Source: Hetaerina americana (Eukaryota; Arthropoda; Insecta; Odonata; Calopterygidae). Taken from it: a stretch of DNA of 64,000 nucleotides. Location of the stretch: contig JAKTNV010000001.1 in the NCBI GenBank assembly GCA_022747635.1, positions 32,412,040 through 32,476,039 on the forward strand, in the 5' to 3' direction. Positions 12,511 to 24,805 of this stretch are shown in pieces (the first letter of the stretch is position 1; each line of letters starts with the position of its first letter). A program made the translations under genes and the position numbers. The notes below the pieces were generated by a model. The model made no database searches. It saw nothing but the letters and a program-made list of their open reading frames with translations, and was not told the DNA's origin.

Positions 12511-13332
12511 TTTAAATAAATGATGCACAAGTGTAAAAAAATTAATAATACCGAATGTACGTTTCCCTCTTCATTTTATTTGGAGCGTATGTTCCATCAA
12601 GCGTTTCGTAGGGCGGCAATCAAATATTTACTCGGCTAGAAAACTTCAACTCACTAGATAGGCGATCTAGTCAAAACTCAACATGTTCGCGACGCACGTA
12701 CGTTTTTTGCGACTCGGCTATTAGCCTGCGGAGATAAACAAGGAATCATTACAGCGAGGTCACTCATGATGTTTCCCCATCTTTCATCCGGGACGACGAA
12801 TCTTGCTCAGCGCCGAGCGGTTGTTGGCCATCAACTACATCCCTCCCTACGTATCCCTGGCGATATGGACCCAGCGCTGCAGGGCAACCTAGCGTGTCCG
12901 GGGTGTTTGGGGAGGGTGGGTGATTCATGCCCTTAAACGTCGCTCCGAAGGCAGTCGATGGGTGCTAGCCCACGCCGAAATATATTCTGGGTCCATTACC
13001 CGCGTTACTGATGAGGGTCCAACTTCCCTCCGATCTCCATAAGTAATCCCGAGTGTCTCCAGGTCCGGTGATGGAACTGTAGATTTCCACTATTTTTTCA
13101 CGCGACAAAATCCGGTAAGCATTTAGTTTCCCAAGAAAACCGCATAAGGCAAGGATGGAATAATTTCTTTTGTTTGCTCCAGAGAACGACAAAAATGATA
13201 CAAGGCGGAAAACATTTTTTAACTTGGATTTCCTCAAAGATAAATCTGGAAACGGGCAAAACCGAGTTTCGAAAAAGTCTTGGGGAGATGCAAGAGCAAT
13301 AATGACCTCATTTACTCAAGGTATGGGTGTGT
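12511..13332. other. Intergenic or intronic, nothing recognised
   Basis: A GC-richer patch at about 12700-13080 lies in otherwise AT-rich DNA. No domain-bearing frame. It may lie in a large intron of the Popeye gene, whose downstream exons must be in this direction. Confidence 0.35.
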
Positions 13333-13349
13333 GTGAGTATGTATGTATG

Positions 13350-13395
<46 letters not shown>

Positions 13396-13410
13396 CATAT
13401 ATGCTTTTAT

Positions 13411-13442
<32 letters not shown>
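13333..13442. repeat. (GTAT)n/(TA)n microsatellite
   Basis: A GTAT run grades into a long TA dinucleotide tract, then ACATACATATATGC, then a second TA tract. Simple-sequence repeat. Confidence 0.95.
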
Positions 13443-16411
13443 AGCACTCCCGAGAGGAGCATAACATTTGAACGGCACATTAGAACGCAAAAACACGTAA
13501 AAGTACACTCACATTTAATAAAGTTTGAGCTTTCAGCTTCCTCTAAGGCCTCCAAATATATATTTCGAGACAAATTTTACGCTGCCTCGTAGCCCAGAGC
13601 TGTAGATTTGAGAAATAAATTTAGACATTTGAAAAATATAACAAATAGAAACCTTAGACAGTGAATCAATTTTTTATCACAGCATTGCAGCCCTTGCCAC
13701 TCTTTTGGTTGTTCAAAAGAATGAACCCGAGGGAATAGCTTCCATCATCCAAACTAAAAAACTTTGATGCAACGTAACATTTTCATTGACACATAATTTT
13801 AAGTGACCGAAATCTTCCGCTGGCATAATTTCCTGTTCCGCCTTTTAATCATCCGTGCTTTATCTCACAACTGGCAATAGCTTGCATCGATGGAGGCATT
13901 GAGAGATTATCAAGATAGCTTCTATTACACATCCGTGATGGAAACATCACAGCATAGGATTAGGATTCCAAATCCTAAGAATTGATGAATTCGTCTCAAA
14001 GCCTGGCGAAATTCCTTGGGCCAAAAAGGATGGGTCACGTACACCCCAGATTAGAGCTCTTCTCACAAATTTAGGCAACGCCAAGATTTATTTCCTTAAA
14101 TCAGTCTTTCAAATCCGTCAGGGCTATAAACTGGAACAAAATGAAAACCTTGATAAAGGAAAATGAGGATATGGAAGGTAATGATTATTCGTCAGTCCCC
14201 TCCCCGACTGTTCGAGATTTCATGGATGAATAGATTTCATCCATTACACCCATAATTCCGCTGATTGGATATCGTAATCAACTTTTCATTAATACTCGAG
14301 GAAAAAACTTTTTCAGAATATTGCTTTTTCCAAAACTCCAACATTATTTGAATGAGAGCTAGCAATCAATGTGAAATCCCGAATTAAAAAAGCGATAAAT
14401 GGGATTATCAATGGGTGGCAATAGGTACGAAAGAAAAGTTCCAAGTGACTTCAAGCAGCAGCTAATCGTCCGGTTATTCACCAAGTTTTGGATAAGATTG
14501 TCTGACAAAAAAAAGGTACTATCGACTGGTGCAAAAATGTTAAGGGAAATTCAAATGATCACCCACTCAAATAAAATCATAAACGAGATTTATTTATGGA
14601 TATAGTCTTTTTTTCGTATCAAGTCCTTTCGGGCGCCAAATTCTTCAAGCAGAGGGCTTAGGGTGTAGGCGTTGTGAAGGCACTATTTTATTGCTTGAAA
14701 TTGGAATTCTGGGAGCCATTAACAGCGTCTTTATTTATATATGAACCACCGCATAACTTAGAAGGCTTTATTTTTTAAAATAAAGGGCCTCAAAAATTGA
14801 CGATGAGAGAATCGCATCACCATACAAAAAATAATACAGTATTATTGCGAATGAATATTTCATATTTTTGTCGTATCAAAATCTTTAAAACCATTATGAC
14901 CAAAATCCTTTCTTTATTTGGCTGGATGTATGTATGCGTAATATGCTCATGCTGATCTAATACATACAAGATTCAGCTAAAAATAAATGGCCCGGGGAAA
15001 CCTCGGAAAAATCGCATCTGGAGACTTAAACAAACGCACTACTTTAAAATGATGACAGTAACTGTTTATAAATTTTCTAAAAATGAAGCAACCAAGCCTA
15101 TTCAAGAGCATCTCTCGAAACTTCAAACTTCCATAAACAGCCAATTAAAGAATCAACCATCTAACCAACTGCATAATCTTATTTCTTATCGAGAACACTT
15201 TCAGTTAACACAGTAACGCCCAAGGAGGGTAGGTAAAAACAATTGAACATTAACCAGGGTGGAGCATTAATCGGGGTCATTCGCCTACGAACTAGACGGT
15301 CCCGGGATAACAGTTGAGCGTCTCCACCCTTTGATATTCCTGCAGTAAACGAAGCGTATTTTGAACCATAGGAATACAAAACAGTTTTGAAATTGAGCAT
15401 TAACATCGCATCTCTCAATAATTACCAATGTTATTAGACACCCAAAGCTTATCTATCCAATAATGAAAATTAGACTCTCGTATCGGGATGGGGGACTCCT
15501 TGATGCAAACTGTACATGGTAGACGTGAGTGCAAGTTATAACACTGACATTTAGGCATAGAAAAACTGATTAACTTCATGCCATCTCCCAGCACTTCCCT
15601 GCATGAGAAAGAGACAGCCGTGCTTAGGTACGCACTGCATGAACGAAGAGAGGGGAGGAGAGGTGTGAGGATATTATAAGCGTAGAAAGACGTATCTATG
15701 TGAATATTCATACGTTTTGTTTCCTCGACTGTATCTAAATCTAGAGAAGTAATAAATATCTCGGACCAAGCGTCACTTAGTCTATAAATCACGAAGAATA
15801 CCTCGATTAAGGAGAGGGTTGAGCTTCGCTGCATACATATTTTGATCATTTAAGCGGAGATTTTACTGCCTAATTACATGCCATGATAAACTAAAAACAC
15901 ATACTGGAGTTCGTTTATACATACTGGATGATTGTTTTAGCGATTCATTATTGAAACTTCTTATAACACAATATTCAAAACGCGTTCCTGTTTCAGTGCA
16001 ATGTGGTACGAATTGAAACATTACCCAAATCGAAAAAAGCTATGATTATTTAGCAATGCGTATTCAACAGTGTTGTAGCGGGGTTATTTACTCAACGATA
16101 CGACAAGCGGAGACCTTTCTTCCAAAATTAATACAATCAACTTTTTACACTGTCCTAAAAAGATGCCAGTAGTGATATACGTATATTTTTTTACAAAAAA
16201 CACAATTTTACTCATTTAAATGCTATCCCATTGCCTACGTTCGTGTAGGTATTAGAATGAAATGGAACCATAAAAAATATAATCACTTCACTGCAGTGTC
16301 AAATTCCCAAGTATTCAAAAGATATTGGCGAAAAAAATATAAGGTTCTCCATTCTACACCGGGAGAATGGAAAATACGAGTTGAAAGCCCTAAGCCGAAC
16401 ATGACACTTAC
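13443..16411. other. No gene assigned; likely Popeye-gene intron
   Basis: It lies directly downstream, in the minus sense, of the Popeye exon whose splice donor is at 16411/16410. I looked for later Popeye-domain exons and could not identify any. The 144-codon minus frame at 15415-15849 resembles no known family. Confidence 0.35.
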
Positions 16412-16945
16412 CTCTTCAACTTCACGGGTGAACTTCACAGGACGCAGGTGGAACAAAAGGACGCAGACGTGGAGGAGATTGATGGCTACGAAGGCAGCAT
16501 TCCAAAGAAATGCGTCGAAGGAGCAGAGCACAGCCCAACCCCAGAGGGCGAAGAAGGCACAACCCACCAAGAGGGTGACCCGCAGGTACAAGATTCCATA
16601 CGCACCTCTGTGGGGCGCCAGGTAAGAGAGGAAGAAGAAGGCATTGGCTAACTGAAAGTAAACGTGGTTTGCAGGCGCCCATCCTGAACCACTTCCACCA
16701 ACACCGCAGTGATGGTGGAGATGACTGCTGGGCCATATGCCCGCCCCAAACACACTTGATACGATTGATACATTCGTAATTGACGATGTCACATTAGGCC
16801 AATCTGACCCTTCTCCAACAGATCCACTTGGAGGAATCGCAGTGTTATTTTCGGGCGCGCTGCTACTCCCGCCCTCCACGGTCCCCGCAATATTCACTTC
16901 CCCATTTCCTTCAGTAAGAGCAGCTGCAAAGGCACTGAATGACAT
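16412..16945 (-). CDS. POPDC: Popeye domain-containing protein, N-terminal and membrane-domain exon (partial)
   Basis: Popeye proteins (POPDC/Bves) are three-pass plasma-membrane proteins whose cytoplasmic Popeye domain binds cAMP. They act in striated muscle and in cell adhesion. This exon encodes 178 residues from an ATG at 16945 to a phase-0 donor (GAAGAG|GTAAGT, minus strand). Residues 1-85 form a Ser/Gly-rich extracellular segment with N-glycosylation sequons (NNT, NVT, NVS). The family signature NHVYFQLANAFFFLSYLAP then starts membrane segment 1 (about 95-113). Segments 2 (ILYLRVTLLVGC...) and 3 (NAAFVAINLLHVCVLLFHL) follow, and the exon ends at RPVKFTREVEE, just before the Popeye domain proper. 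TTCTTAG just upstream of the ATG could be an acceptor, so a 5' UTR exon may lie further upstream. The domain assignment is strong, but the rest of the gene was not located. Confidence 0.85.
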
Positions 16946-18518
16946 GCCGCCTTCCCCTAAGAAGTCACTAGCTTGTAAACTTATAAGAACATGGAATCAC
17001 TTAAGTGAAATGCATCATGAAAATAATTTTCCGTGGAATCTTCTACATCTTCACTGGTTCGTCATCGATACAAGCAATAAATCACTTCTACATGCTTTCG
17101 CATACGTCAGGGTTGAAACGTTGGTTAACTATTAACCATCGCCTACAAAGAAAATACAAAAGTAATTTTAGAAAATATCATATTCCACAATTTAAAAATT
17201 AAAACAGTATGCATAAAAATCAAATCGGTCATAAATTTGGCTTTTCACGTAAGTGTGAAATTTTCTGTAGGGTGAGCTTTAAAGAGGCCTTTTGTTTACA
17301 AAACAATATTCCATGAAATATTAATGGAATTTGGCCGGTGTCACAATTTCAGAGCAAAATCTGCACGAGGACCTTATTCTCAATTCATGCGAAATAAAAT
17401 TAAGGAAAAGTATTCCAAAAAGGGCTCTGGGTTAACAGCGGCATCATCAATAACGGCACGACATAAACCAAAATCAATAGTATATATACTTGCCTTAGGA
17501 GGAAATTGAATTCGCTGATGCGGACTTTGATTTAGGTTACAAATGAAATAAATCCTTATGCGAGTAGCCTAACTTCATCTATCCTCAAATTATTAAGCGG
17601 AAAACACTAATTACTGAACAAAACGTCTTGTGCACCCAAAACTAAGAGCGTCTACAGTGGCCCTACACGCAAAACCGAGGAACGAATGCGCATTCTTGAT
17701 ACGCTGAGTTTCCACCTAGCGGAGGAAAGCTGAATCTTATACGCCGTCTGCTAGCGAATGCATCGGGTAGGGGAAGAGGTCCTCATCCCCTTCGCTGTTC
17801 GGGGAAGATCTTCAGCCGTGCCATGCGGAGTTTTGCCCCCGGGCGATTGGTCGTAGCATTTTGTTCATGCATCATATTTTTACTACAAATTTGTATGAAT
17901 GGCTCTGCGTGATTCTCACCCGTCGATTAATATCTTGCCGCGATAAAAAGACCGTTCTCAAGATTATCATCGTATTTTATTATTTGTGGTGTTTCCAACC
18001 AGTGTCCTTATCGTAAATGCTCATAGGGAAGTGAAAACATGATCCTAGGAAATTAGAAACAGGTTTATCATATGGTTTGATATTCTATAAATGATTAAAA
18101 ATTTGGAATTAAAAACTTGTTGGATTTTCAGAATACGCTTTCGTGCTCAAGAATTTCAGTATCCTCCTTCACATTCTTCAGATTTTCTTTGCGCATCACA
18201 TTTTACGTGGAAACATCTTAAAGCATTGCCAGTTTCTAATCAGTCTAATTGAGTTTCAAAACTTACGATGATAGGATAAGGAGGCGAACACACCTATGAC
18301 AATAAAATTGGAATTTCTGCCTATTGCTCTAAATTTTCCATCCTCCCTCCTAATGAGACCTAGACAGCATGAGGGCATAAATATATTCAAATGAGGTGCA
18401 ATGTCCAGAAATCAACTAATTGTGCTCATTGAGTCATTGAGTATATAAGTGTCTAGGAAATGAATCCATAACATAGTCTGTTTATAAATAGAATAGCTAA
18501 AAACCATCTATAAATCAT
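16946..18518. other. Upstream of Popeye exon; GC-rich patch at 17640-17860
   Basis: Mostly AT-rich. The short CpG-containing patch at 17640-17860 lies 0.7-0.9 kb upstream of the Popeye exon on its 5' side and could be its promoter. No coding signal. Confidence 0.35.
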
Positions 18519-18728
18519 TATAAATAAATGAAAGGACTAACTTTGTAGTTCCACACGAAAACGATTTATTCACACGACCCGGGTTTCGAAGTAAAACTTC
18601 ATCATCAGGTTTTACTTCGAAACCCGGGTCGTGTGAATAAATCGTTTTCGTGTGGAACTACAAAGTTAGTCCTTTCATTAATTTATAATGAATCGGTTCC
18701 ATAAAGTTACGCCAGAAACCATTAATTA
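18519..18728. mobile_element. Fold-back retroelement with hammerhead-like core
   Basis: Two 83-bp arms (18515-18597 and 18609-18691) are inverted copies with one mismatch around an 11-nt loop, TTCATCATCAG. The insert is bounded by the 14-bp direct repeat CATCTATAAATCAT (18505-18518 and 18729-18742), which fits a target-site duplication. On the minus strand 18576-18608 reads CTGATGA, T, the stem GAAGT/ACTTC, GAAA, then the palindrome ACCCGGGT and C. This layout resembles a hammerhead-ribozyme core, as known in Penelope-like elements. The mobility signature is direct; the Penelope link is inference. Confidence 0.8.
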
Positions 18729-20419
18729 CATCTATAAATCATGAGTTATGTACCTGAGAATCATTTCAATACTTTATTTAGACAATTCGATTATCTGAGA
18801 ATCAATTTGCATTGATATTCAAACCTAAGTATTCTCATTATATCGCCATTCAATTTAAGAGCATATTGAAACAGTTCTATGCCGACACAATGAAGAGGAA
18901 ATGTGATTTCAGTAAACTGGATTGAAGAATTTTTGTAAGCATTATGTTCCATCACATTTCTTCAGCCTCCAAAGGATAAGAAATACTTAAAAGACCCTAT
19001 CTCATGTATACTTGAGGCCTATCACGTGAGGTTTTGCGATAATATTTCAGCCTAGTAAATGTACCAGTAATTCTATTTTTAATGCAAAGTGGAACCTACA
19101 GTTCACAGTTAAGACCTTTTACCCTCTCAGGTAGGGTGGAATTAGTATGGTAGAGGAAGGAAAAGGGGATTGGAAATAGTAATACACAGGTAATGAGAAA
19201 AAATTATTATAATCTAATTAGTAAATATGGCTATAATTTAGCAGATGATCACCTAATAAGCTAAAGGAATAATGATGCAAGCAGACTGCTAAAAGCAACT
19301 GCTTACACCCTGCAAAATGTCAATCATGGCACTACCGATCACAGATAATTTACATGTTTTTCATTAATTAAATATACTTTTGGTTTAATTACAATGCCGC
19401 CTATCATACCCTTCCACCTGGCTAACCATCCACATTTTCTATAATTGGTAGTAAGCTCGGCTGTAATTTGGAAACTATTCTAAATTGCATGGTACCACCT
19501 TTTAAATACCTAGCAGTACACAACTGAAAACACGAGGAGCTCAGCTAACTTGAGTAATAATCTGAGAGAGACGACATTATTGGTTTTTAAGCATAAGCTG
19601 AACTCAAATCCCACTTGGCTTAGGGTTGCTGTATGTACCAGACAGTTGGGAATGTCATGATTTGAAAGACTGAAATTGACACAGCGGAATGGTCTGAAAG
19701 CAGCAGAATGGGGACTGTTTTTCCACTAACATCACAAAAGGAATCCAAGCAGTTTATCCAACACAAAACCACTGACTGACTAGCTCCTTTGTAACAAATT
19801 AGTCAGAAGAAGGAAATGCTGCACAGCAAAAGGGACTTTGTTCATGTTCCACTTTGTGATGCATACCATTCATATAAACCCAATACTTATAAAATCAAAC
19901 TGATACCAGAAAGCTTTTATGACCCTAATTTGACCTAAAGGTTTTCCAGTTCAGAGAACAAAAAATGAAGCTAAAATTAAGGATATAATACTACCCTTCA
20001 TTGAAAAGGATGTAAAAGAAGCATCTGGCTCTCTGTACGTTCATTGGTATAAGTACACATGCTAATAACAAAGAATTTGGAAAAATGCTCCCAAAAGTAG
20101 TGAATAGTTTTTATGAAATGCAAAGTATTCAAACTAATAAATTTTAAGGAACTCCAGAATGTAACCTCAGATACTTGTATATTTTATTCACAGCTCAATT
20201 ACTCAAAATAAAATTGAGGATAATACCGGTGCATTTGGGCGTGATAATGCAAACACTAATTTTGAGTCTGCAGGAAGGGAAAAAAGAATGCTTCAAACTA
20301 ATTAGAGGGTGAAGTCGACCAATAATTGGAATTGGCTTTCCATTATGTGCCCTCCATAATGATATATTAACTGCAACTGATAGTCTCATTATTGATATGT
20401 AGTGTATGATAGTAAAATT
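18729..20419. other. Intergenic, nothing recognised
   Basis: AT-rich DNA without a supportable gene or repeat boundary. Confidence 0.4.
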
Positions 20420-20748
20420 TTACATCTACTTCTCCCCAGTCCACTTTGCCCCCCATAAAGGAAATAGAGAATTTGCAAATGTCTCATAAACACAAGTTTG
20501 ATACACAATTTCATGCACACACGCTGTTCCCCTAGTTCCTTCACTACTGCCGTTGTTCGCGGCGAGGAACAGGTTAAGACACGTACCGCTGCTGCTGTGT
20601 AACGACTCAACATAAACAAACACAACACCTCTGATTTTAGTCGTCAGATGTGTCACCAGATGGCACACTCTCTCTCGCATGATCTCTCTATGATCTGTTG
20701 AACGATTGGCTCAGAATAAAATCAGTCCGGTCTTTTTTGATCACCTTG
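20420..20748 (-). mobile_element. 5' remnant of a mariner element
   Basis: The 5' terminus is at 20748, next to TA, with the mariner-like end CAAGGTGATCAAAAAAGACC on the minus strand. About 200 bp in, a frame reads KELGEQRVCMKLCIKL, resembling the transposase N-terminus. The rest is missing. Confidence 0.6.
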
Positions 20749-21339
20749 TATATTAGACATCACACACAGACAAGGAGGCTTTGTGTACTTCAAACCGTCG
20801 AAAGATTCATTTAGATGGTAGAACTATTAAGGCCATATTTCCTTTCTCATGCGAAGCACCCCACAATTGACAATTATGATGTGTTCCCCTAAATTAAATT
20901 GTATGTACAGGCTAACTTTAAAATACATAAGATTTTGGTGATATAAGTACATATATTCGGTGAATTTAAAATAAAAAAAATTAGTTGAGATCTCATTAAT
21001 CTGTGCTTTACAGAAATAATAGTTAAACTAGGCTGTTGGGTAATATTTTTCATCCCTGACCATAACACAAACACGGAGAGAAATTTTCTCTTGTGATTGC
21101 ACAATGAACAGAAGGAAGAAAATGACTTTCAATTAATTCTAATGTGAGGACATTCAAAGAAGGCAATCTACTAAGGACATTATTTAAAGAAGAATTGCAA
21201 GAGGTAAAGAAGTGCCCGATTAAAAAGAAACCAGAGTTGATAAAGGACAATAGTAAATTTGTAAATAAAAGACTTGAGAACTCTTTCATATGTAGCATGA
21301 TTTTCCACAGTTCAGGAACTTTGTCATTGAGGCAAGAGA
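20749..21339. other. Intergenic, nothing recognised
   Basis: AT-rich, no supportable gene. Confidence 0.4.
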
Positions 21340-21500
21340 AATTGCCTCAATGCCGGAGATGATAATGGAAGGGAGAATGCTTGAAAAGCAAGGTTGAAAA
21401 AGAATAGGAATTTTTGATGAAATGAAGGTATTTAGAAAGTATACAGAATTCAAGAATGAATTACTGCAATATGACAATGAGGTTGAAGGATATTTTTTGT
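21340..21500 (+). mobile_element. Short RTE-like LINE fragment
   Basis: GGAAGGGAGAATGCTTGAAA..., then GGAATTTTTGATGAAATGAA and AAAGTATACAGAATTCAAGA, match the last codons of the LINE ORF (near 54000-54110) in degraded form. It is followed directly by a mariner fragment. Confidence 0.6.
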
Positions 21501-21529
21501 TATGTGGCCAAAATCATATTAGACTGGTC

Positions 21530-21800
21530 AAAACGTCAAATCGAAACGTCATCCTATGCACAGCCCTGATTTAGCACCAAATTACTTCTTTTTATTCCTG
21601 TTTATCAAGAAAAAATTGCGTGGCCAATGTTTTTCGGCACCTGAAGAAGCCGTTGATGCATTTAAAAACCATGCTTTGGAGGTACCTCAATCGGAGTGGA
21701 AAAAGTGTTACAAAAATTAGTTCGAGCACATGCAGAAGTGTATTAATTATCATGGAGAATACTTCAAAAAACAATATAGCCAATTTCAACTATAAATTTC
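21530..21800 (+). mobile_element. 3' remnant of a mariner transposase
   Basis: The plus strand encodes HPMHSPDLAPNYFFLF, then KKKLRGQCFSAPEEAVDAF, then PQSEWKKCYKN, then MQKCINYHGEYF. This is the C-terminal third of a mariner transposase. The third catalytic Asp position (LAPxD) reads Tyr here and an in-frame stop follows, so the copy is dead. No terminal repeat was found. Confidence 0.8.
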
Positions 21801-21894
21801 TTTTCATTATTAGGCTGAAAATATAAATAGCAACCCTCCCAGTTAATTTACCTAATAAGTGTTCCAGACCAAAATTGTTTAAGTAATGGGAACT

Positions 21895-22430
21895 TAAGAA
21901 TAATTGCATTAGGCAAAGAAGCTTTCAAAAGGAAGTGGGAATTGATGGCATGGATGCCGAGTAAGAATGTTTAGAAAAGGCCGACAAAAACTTAGATTTG
22001 GAGTGTGATAATGTGGTCATTGAAGCAAGATGAAATGTATTATTTGGAAGCTTCAGAAATATATGCGTGGAGAATGATTGATAATGTGAAACAGAGAGAA
22101 AGGAAAATAAACATGGAAGTGTTAGGCATGGTGGGGGAGAGGGGACTGTTGTGAGAAATCTAAGAGAGGCAGAAAAGGATTGCAGAGTATTTGTATTGGC
22201 AATGGGATGTTGAAGACTGATAAGGAGGAAAACATTAGACAAGTGAGGAAGGCATGGAAAAAGGATAGGCATATTGGATGGAATGAGGGGAGGAAAAGTC
22301 TGTGGAGTTAAAGATGTTACTATAGTGTCAGAGGTTATGTTGTGTTTTGTTAGAATAGGCAAAGAAATTATCGTTGCTCAGTTTGTGTCCAAAGAAAACC
22401 TATCTTAAATGGTAGAAAACCAACAATTTA
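21895..22430 (+). mobile_element. Decayed 3' fragment of RTE-like LINE
   Basis: Matches the LINE from the GGCAAAGAAGCTTTCAAAAGG region through the TTGTGTTTTGTTAGAATAGG box to the terminal hairpin (CTATC...GGTAG near 22405). Stop codons and indels throughout. Confidence 0.8.
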
Positions 22431-23639
22431 CTTTCATATTGAATTATACTCAATGATGCAGTGATTACCTGAAAACTCTTGTCATCTGTGCTTGTAAATG
22501 GGTTCATCCCATGTGATCCCAACATTGGATTATAATAATCTATTTTATATGCTCAAATCCATCTTTATTTCAGCAATCCTCCAATGAATTTAGGGCACCA
22601 ACATTAGGTTATTCCACACAATTTTTTAAGAACATGTTTCAACAGAAAACATCTTCAGGTGAATTACATGCATAAGATTACATTGTATGCACACACCTCA
22701 AGGGGTACTTCTACGAAGGAGCATGATGAGGTAACCAATTAACCGAATCGTGAAGTTTTTATATAGATAGGGTTTTAAAGGATAAAAAGAACAAGGGACT
22801 CCCCTACATGAACTTGGCCAACAAAAAGAGAAAGCACTAAGAGGGATGAAGGGAAGTGTGCCCAAATTCATTAGCAGTTTCACAAATACAATGGATGTTT
22901 TTAAAAATTTCTTGCATAAATTACGATACTTCTAGAAAAGCATCATGTCTTTGTCCTTTATTTGAGTAATGGAGGGCCTCTGGCCCAGATCACCACATAT
23001 TAGGGAAAATATAAATAAATAGGCTTACATACATATCTATCACTGAAATGGTTTATTTAGGATGCTTCATTAAGCCTTATACACATAATGGTAACAACCT
23101 TGCTCAAGGACAATTGCAACTCCACTCGAATATTCTTCTCTTGATTAGCCCATTAAAAGTTATGGAGCAATGAGGCTTCTAAGTACATCAAGGAAAGTTT
23201 TCAGTATTGATTGGCAGGTTATGGTTAGTAACATCAGACAAAATCTGAGTACATTTCAGTTTTATGCCTGTTGGCCAAAGTTTGAATCATCAGTTTGCAC
23301 TTCAGCAAGTAGATACCTACTTAGAAGAAGTGTTACGTTGGCTTGATAATGTTGAGAGAATGGATGATGATTGAATCACCAAACACTAAGGTTAGACGAG
23401 TTAAATGGTTTGAGACGAAGGGGTGTAGTAAAAGAAATCGTCCTTTATATATTTGTTGGTTAACTGCAAACAAAGCTTAATCAGATTTTAATTTTTTTCA
23501 ATTAAATAATTAGATAAAATTAAAGTCAAAATAGCCCAACAATACCCTTTAAAAATTGTTTTATGCCATAGGATGGCAGAAGTGAGAGATCCCTAAACTG
23601 GAAAGTATAAAAATCAAGCAGAAGGAAGTGAAATAATGA
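22431..23639. other. Intergenic; weak retroelement traces
   Basis: Around 22620-22665 the minus strand carries ACCTGAAGATGTTTTCTGTT followed by GAAACATGTTC, reminiscent of a Penelope-like terminal motif. At 22795-22920 a short plus-strand frame resembles the end of a LINE ORF. Neither is strong. No gene seen. Confidence 0.35.
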
Positions 23640-24180
23640 CCCGACAATTATGTTCTCTCTGCTGTATCCGCTTGTTCTGCCGTGTGATTCACCGGCCAAG
23701 TAATGGCATGGGTCCGAGCATCCAAGTCACCACTGGTGACTCGATGTGGACTATAGACCCACAGTGATAACTGGTAACTCGCCGTGGACTACGGACCAGT
23801 GGTTGATGCCGAAGCCCCCCCCCCTTTCTGCCTGGAGAGGGATGGTGATAACGACGACGGGTGACTGATGTGATCCCGAAGAAGCCAGTCTGGGACTTGA
23901 GATCCGAGAGGAAGGTTGGGCTGGGCCCCTTCTGGTTGGAAACGCCAAGCAGTGTCAAGGGATATACTATACATTGTTGCAACTCTGTTTCTTCCTAGAC
24001 TACATTAAATTTGGGTTAAATCGGGACCACCGTTGTACTCTCTTTAGTTCTTCCTTTTCACCCATTTCTATCGACGAACTCCTCTCCACGTCATAACCCA
24101 CCAAACTAAAAGCCCCCATTTACCCTCGAGGCAGCCACTCGACTTGTGGGGTACTTTCTCGTGTCACCAATATTTCCTTG
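23640..24180. other. GC-rich island of unknown origin
   Basis: An abrupt rise in GC and CpG within AT-rich DNA. It includes a C-run near 23815 and the near-duplicated phrases TGGACTATAGACCC and TGGACTACGGACC about 38 bp apart. Overlapping minus-strand frames of 61-97 codons show no domain. It may be part of an unrecognised mobile element or a regulatory island. Confidence 0.35.
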
Positions 24181-24805
24181 AATATGCTGGGATACGACAT
24201 CTCTAGTACTTCATATGAACATACCAGTAAGGTGACAGGTTCAGTGGCCAGGGCATATCATAGATGTAGTAACATTGAAGAGCCCATGAAGGCCTAGAAA
24301 GATCAATTTCAACTAACTCTAGGCCATAAAGGTTTTCCAAAAAAAAGTAGCAGTAATGTAATGCATAAGAGCTTGAGCACTGAATGAAGAATCCTGTTTC
24401 AAATTGGCTTGATATATTTGGACATCCCAGTTCCACACAAGCAATGTTTGGGGTACCAGGCAATCCTTATAACATAAATGTGGGACGGAAGATAACATCC
24501 CCCACCCGAGGTTGATGAGCATATTCCATAGGTAATAAATAAAAGGTGCAATCTAACATAATTTATCAAACATCCTTCATGATTTTATAATTTCATTTAC
24601 TGGTTGATGGTTAAAGCATTATTAAAACTCAAAGAAAAAAATACCATTTAAGTAACTATTCACCAGTTTGGTTTTAATACAGTCATACATTACATCAGTT
24701 GAAATATTTTACATTTGCAGTTAGAGAAGTCACTGCAAAGGAAACATTATCCCCTGGCTTTCTCATTTACCTATTTTATACAATGACAAACTACATTAAA
24801 GCTGT
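24181..24805. other. 3' flank of ATP synthase OSCP gene
   Basis: AT-rich, with no independent coding signal. Part of it should be OSCP 3' UTR, but I see no clean AATAAA on the minus strand close to the stop. Confidence 0.4.

Noticed and set aside
13170..13592. 140-codon frame across the TA microsatellite
   Set aside because: It translates a YIYIYI repeat; an artefact of the dinucleotide tract.
15415..15849. 144-codon minus-strand frame
   Set aside because: No recognisable motif, no hydrophobic or domain pattern, no supporting context.
22698..22883. Short plus/minus frames near 22.8 kb resembling a LINE C-terminus
   Set aside because: The resemblance (KFISSFTNTMDVFKNFLHKL) is too weak and short to assign a family.
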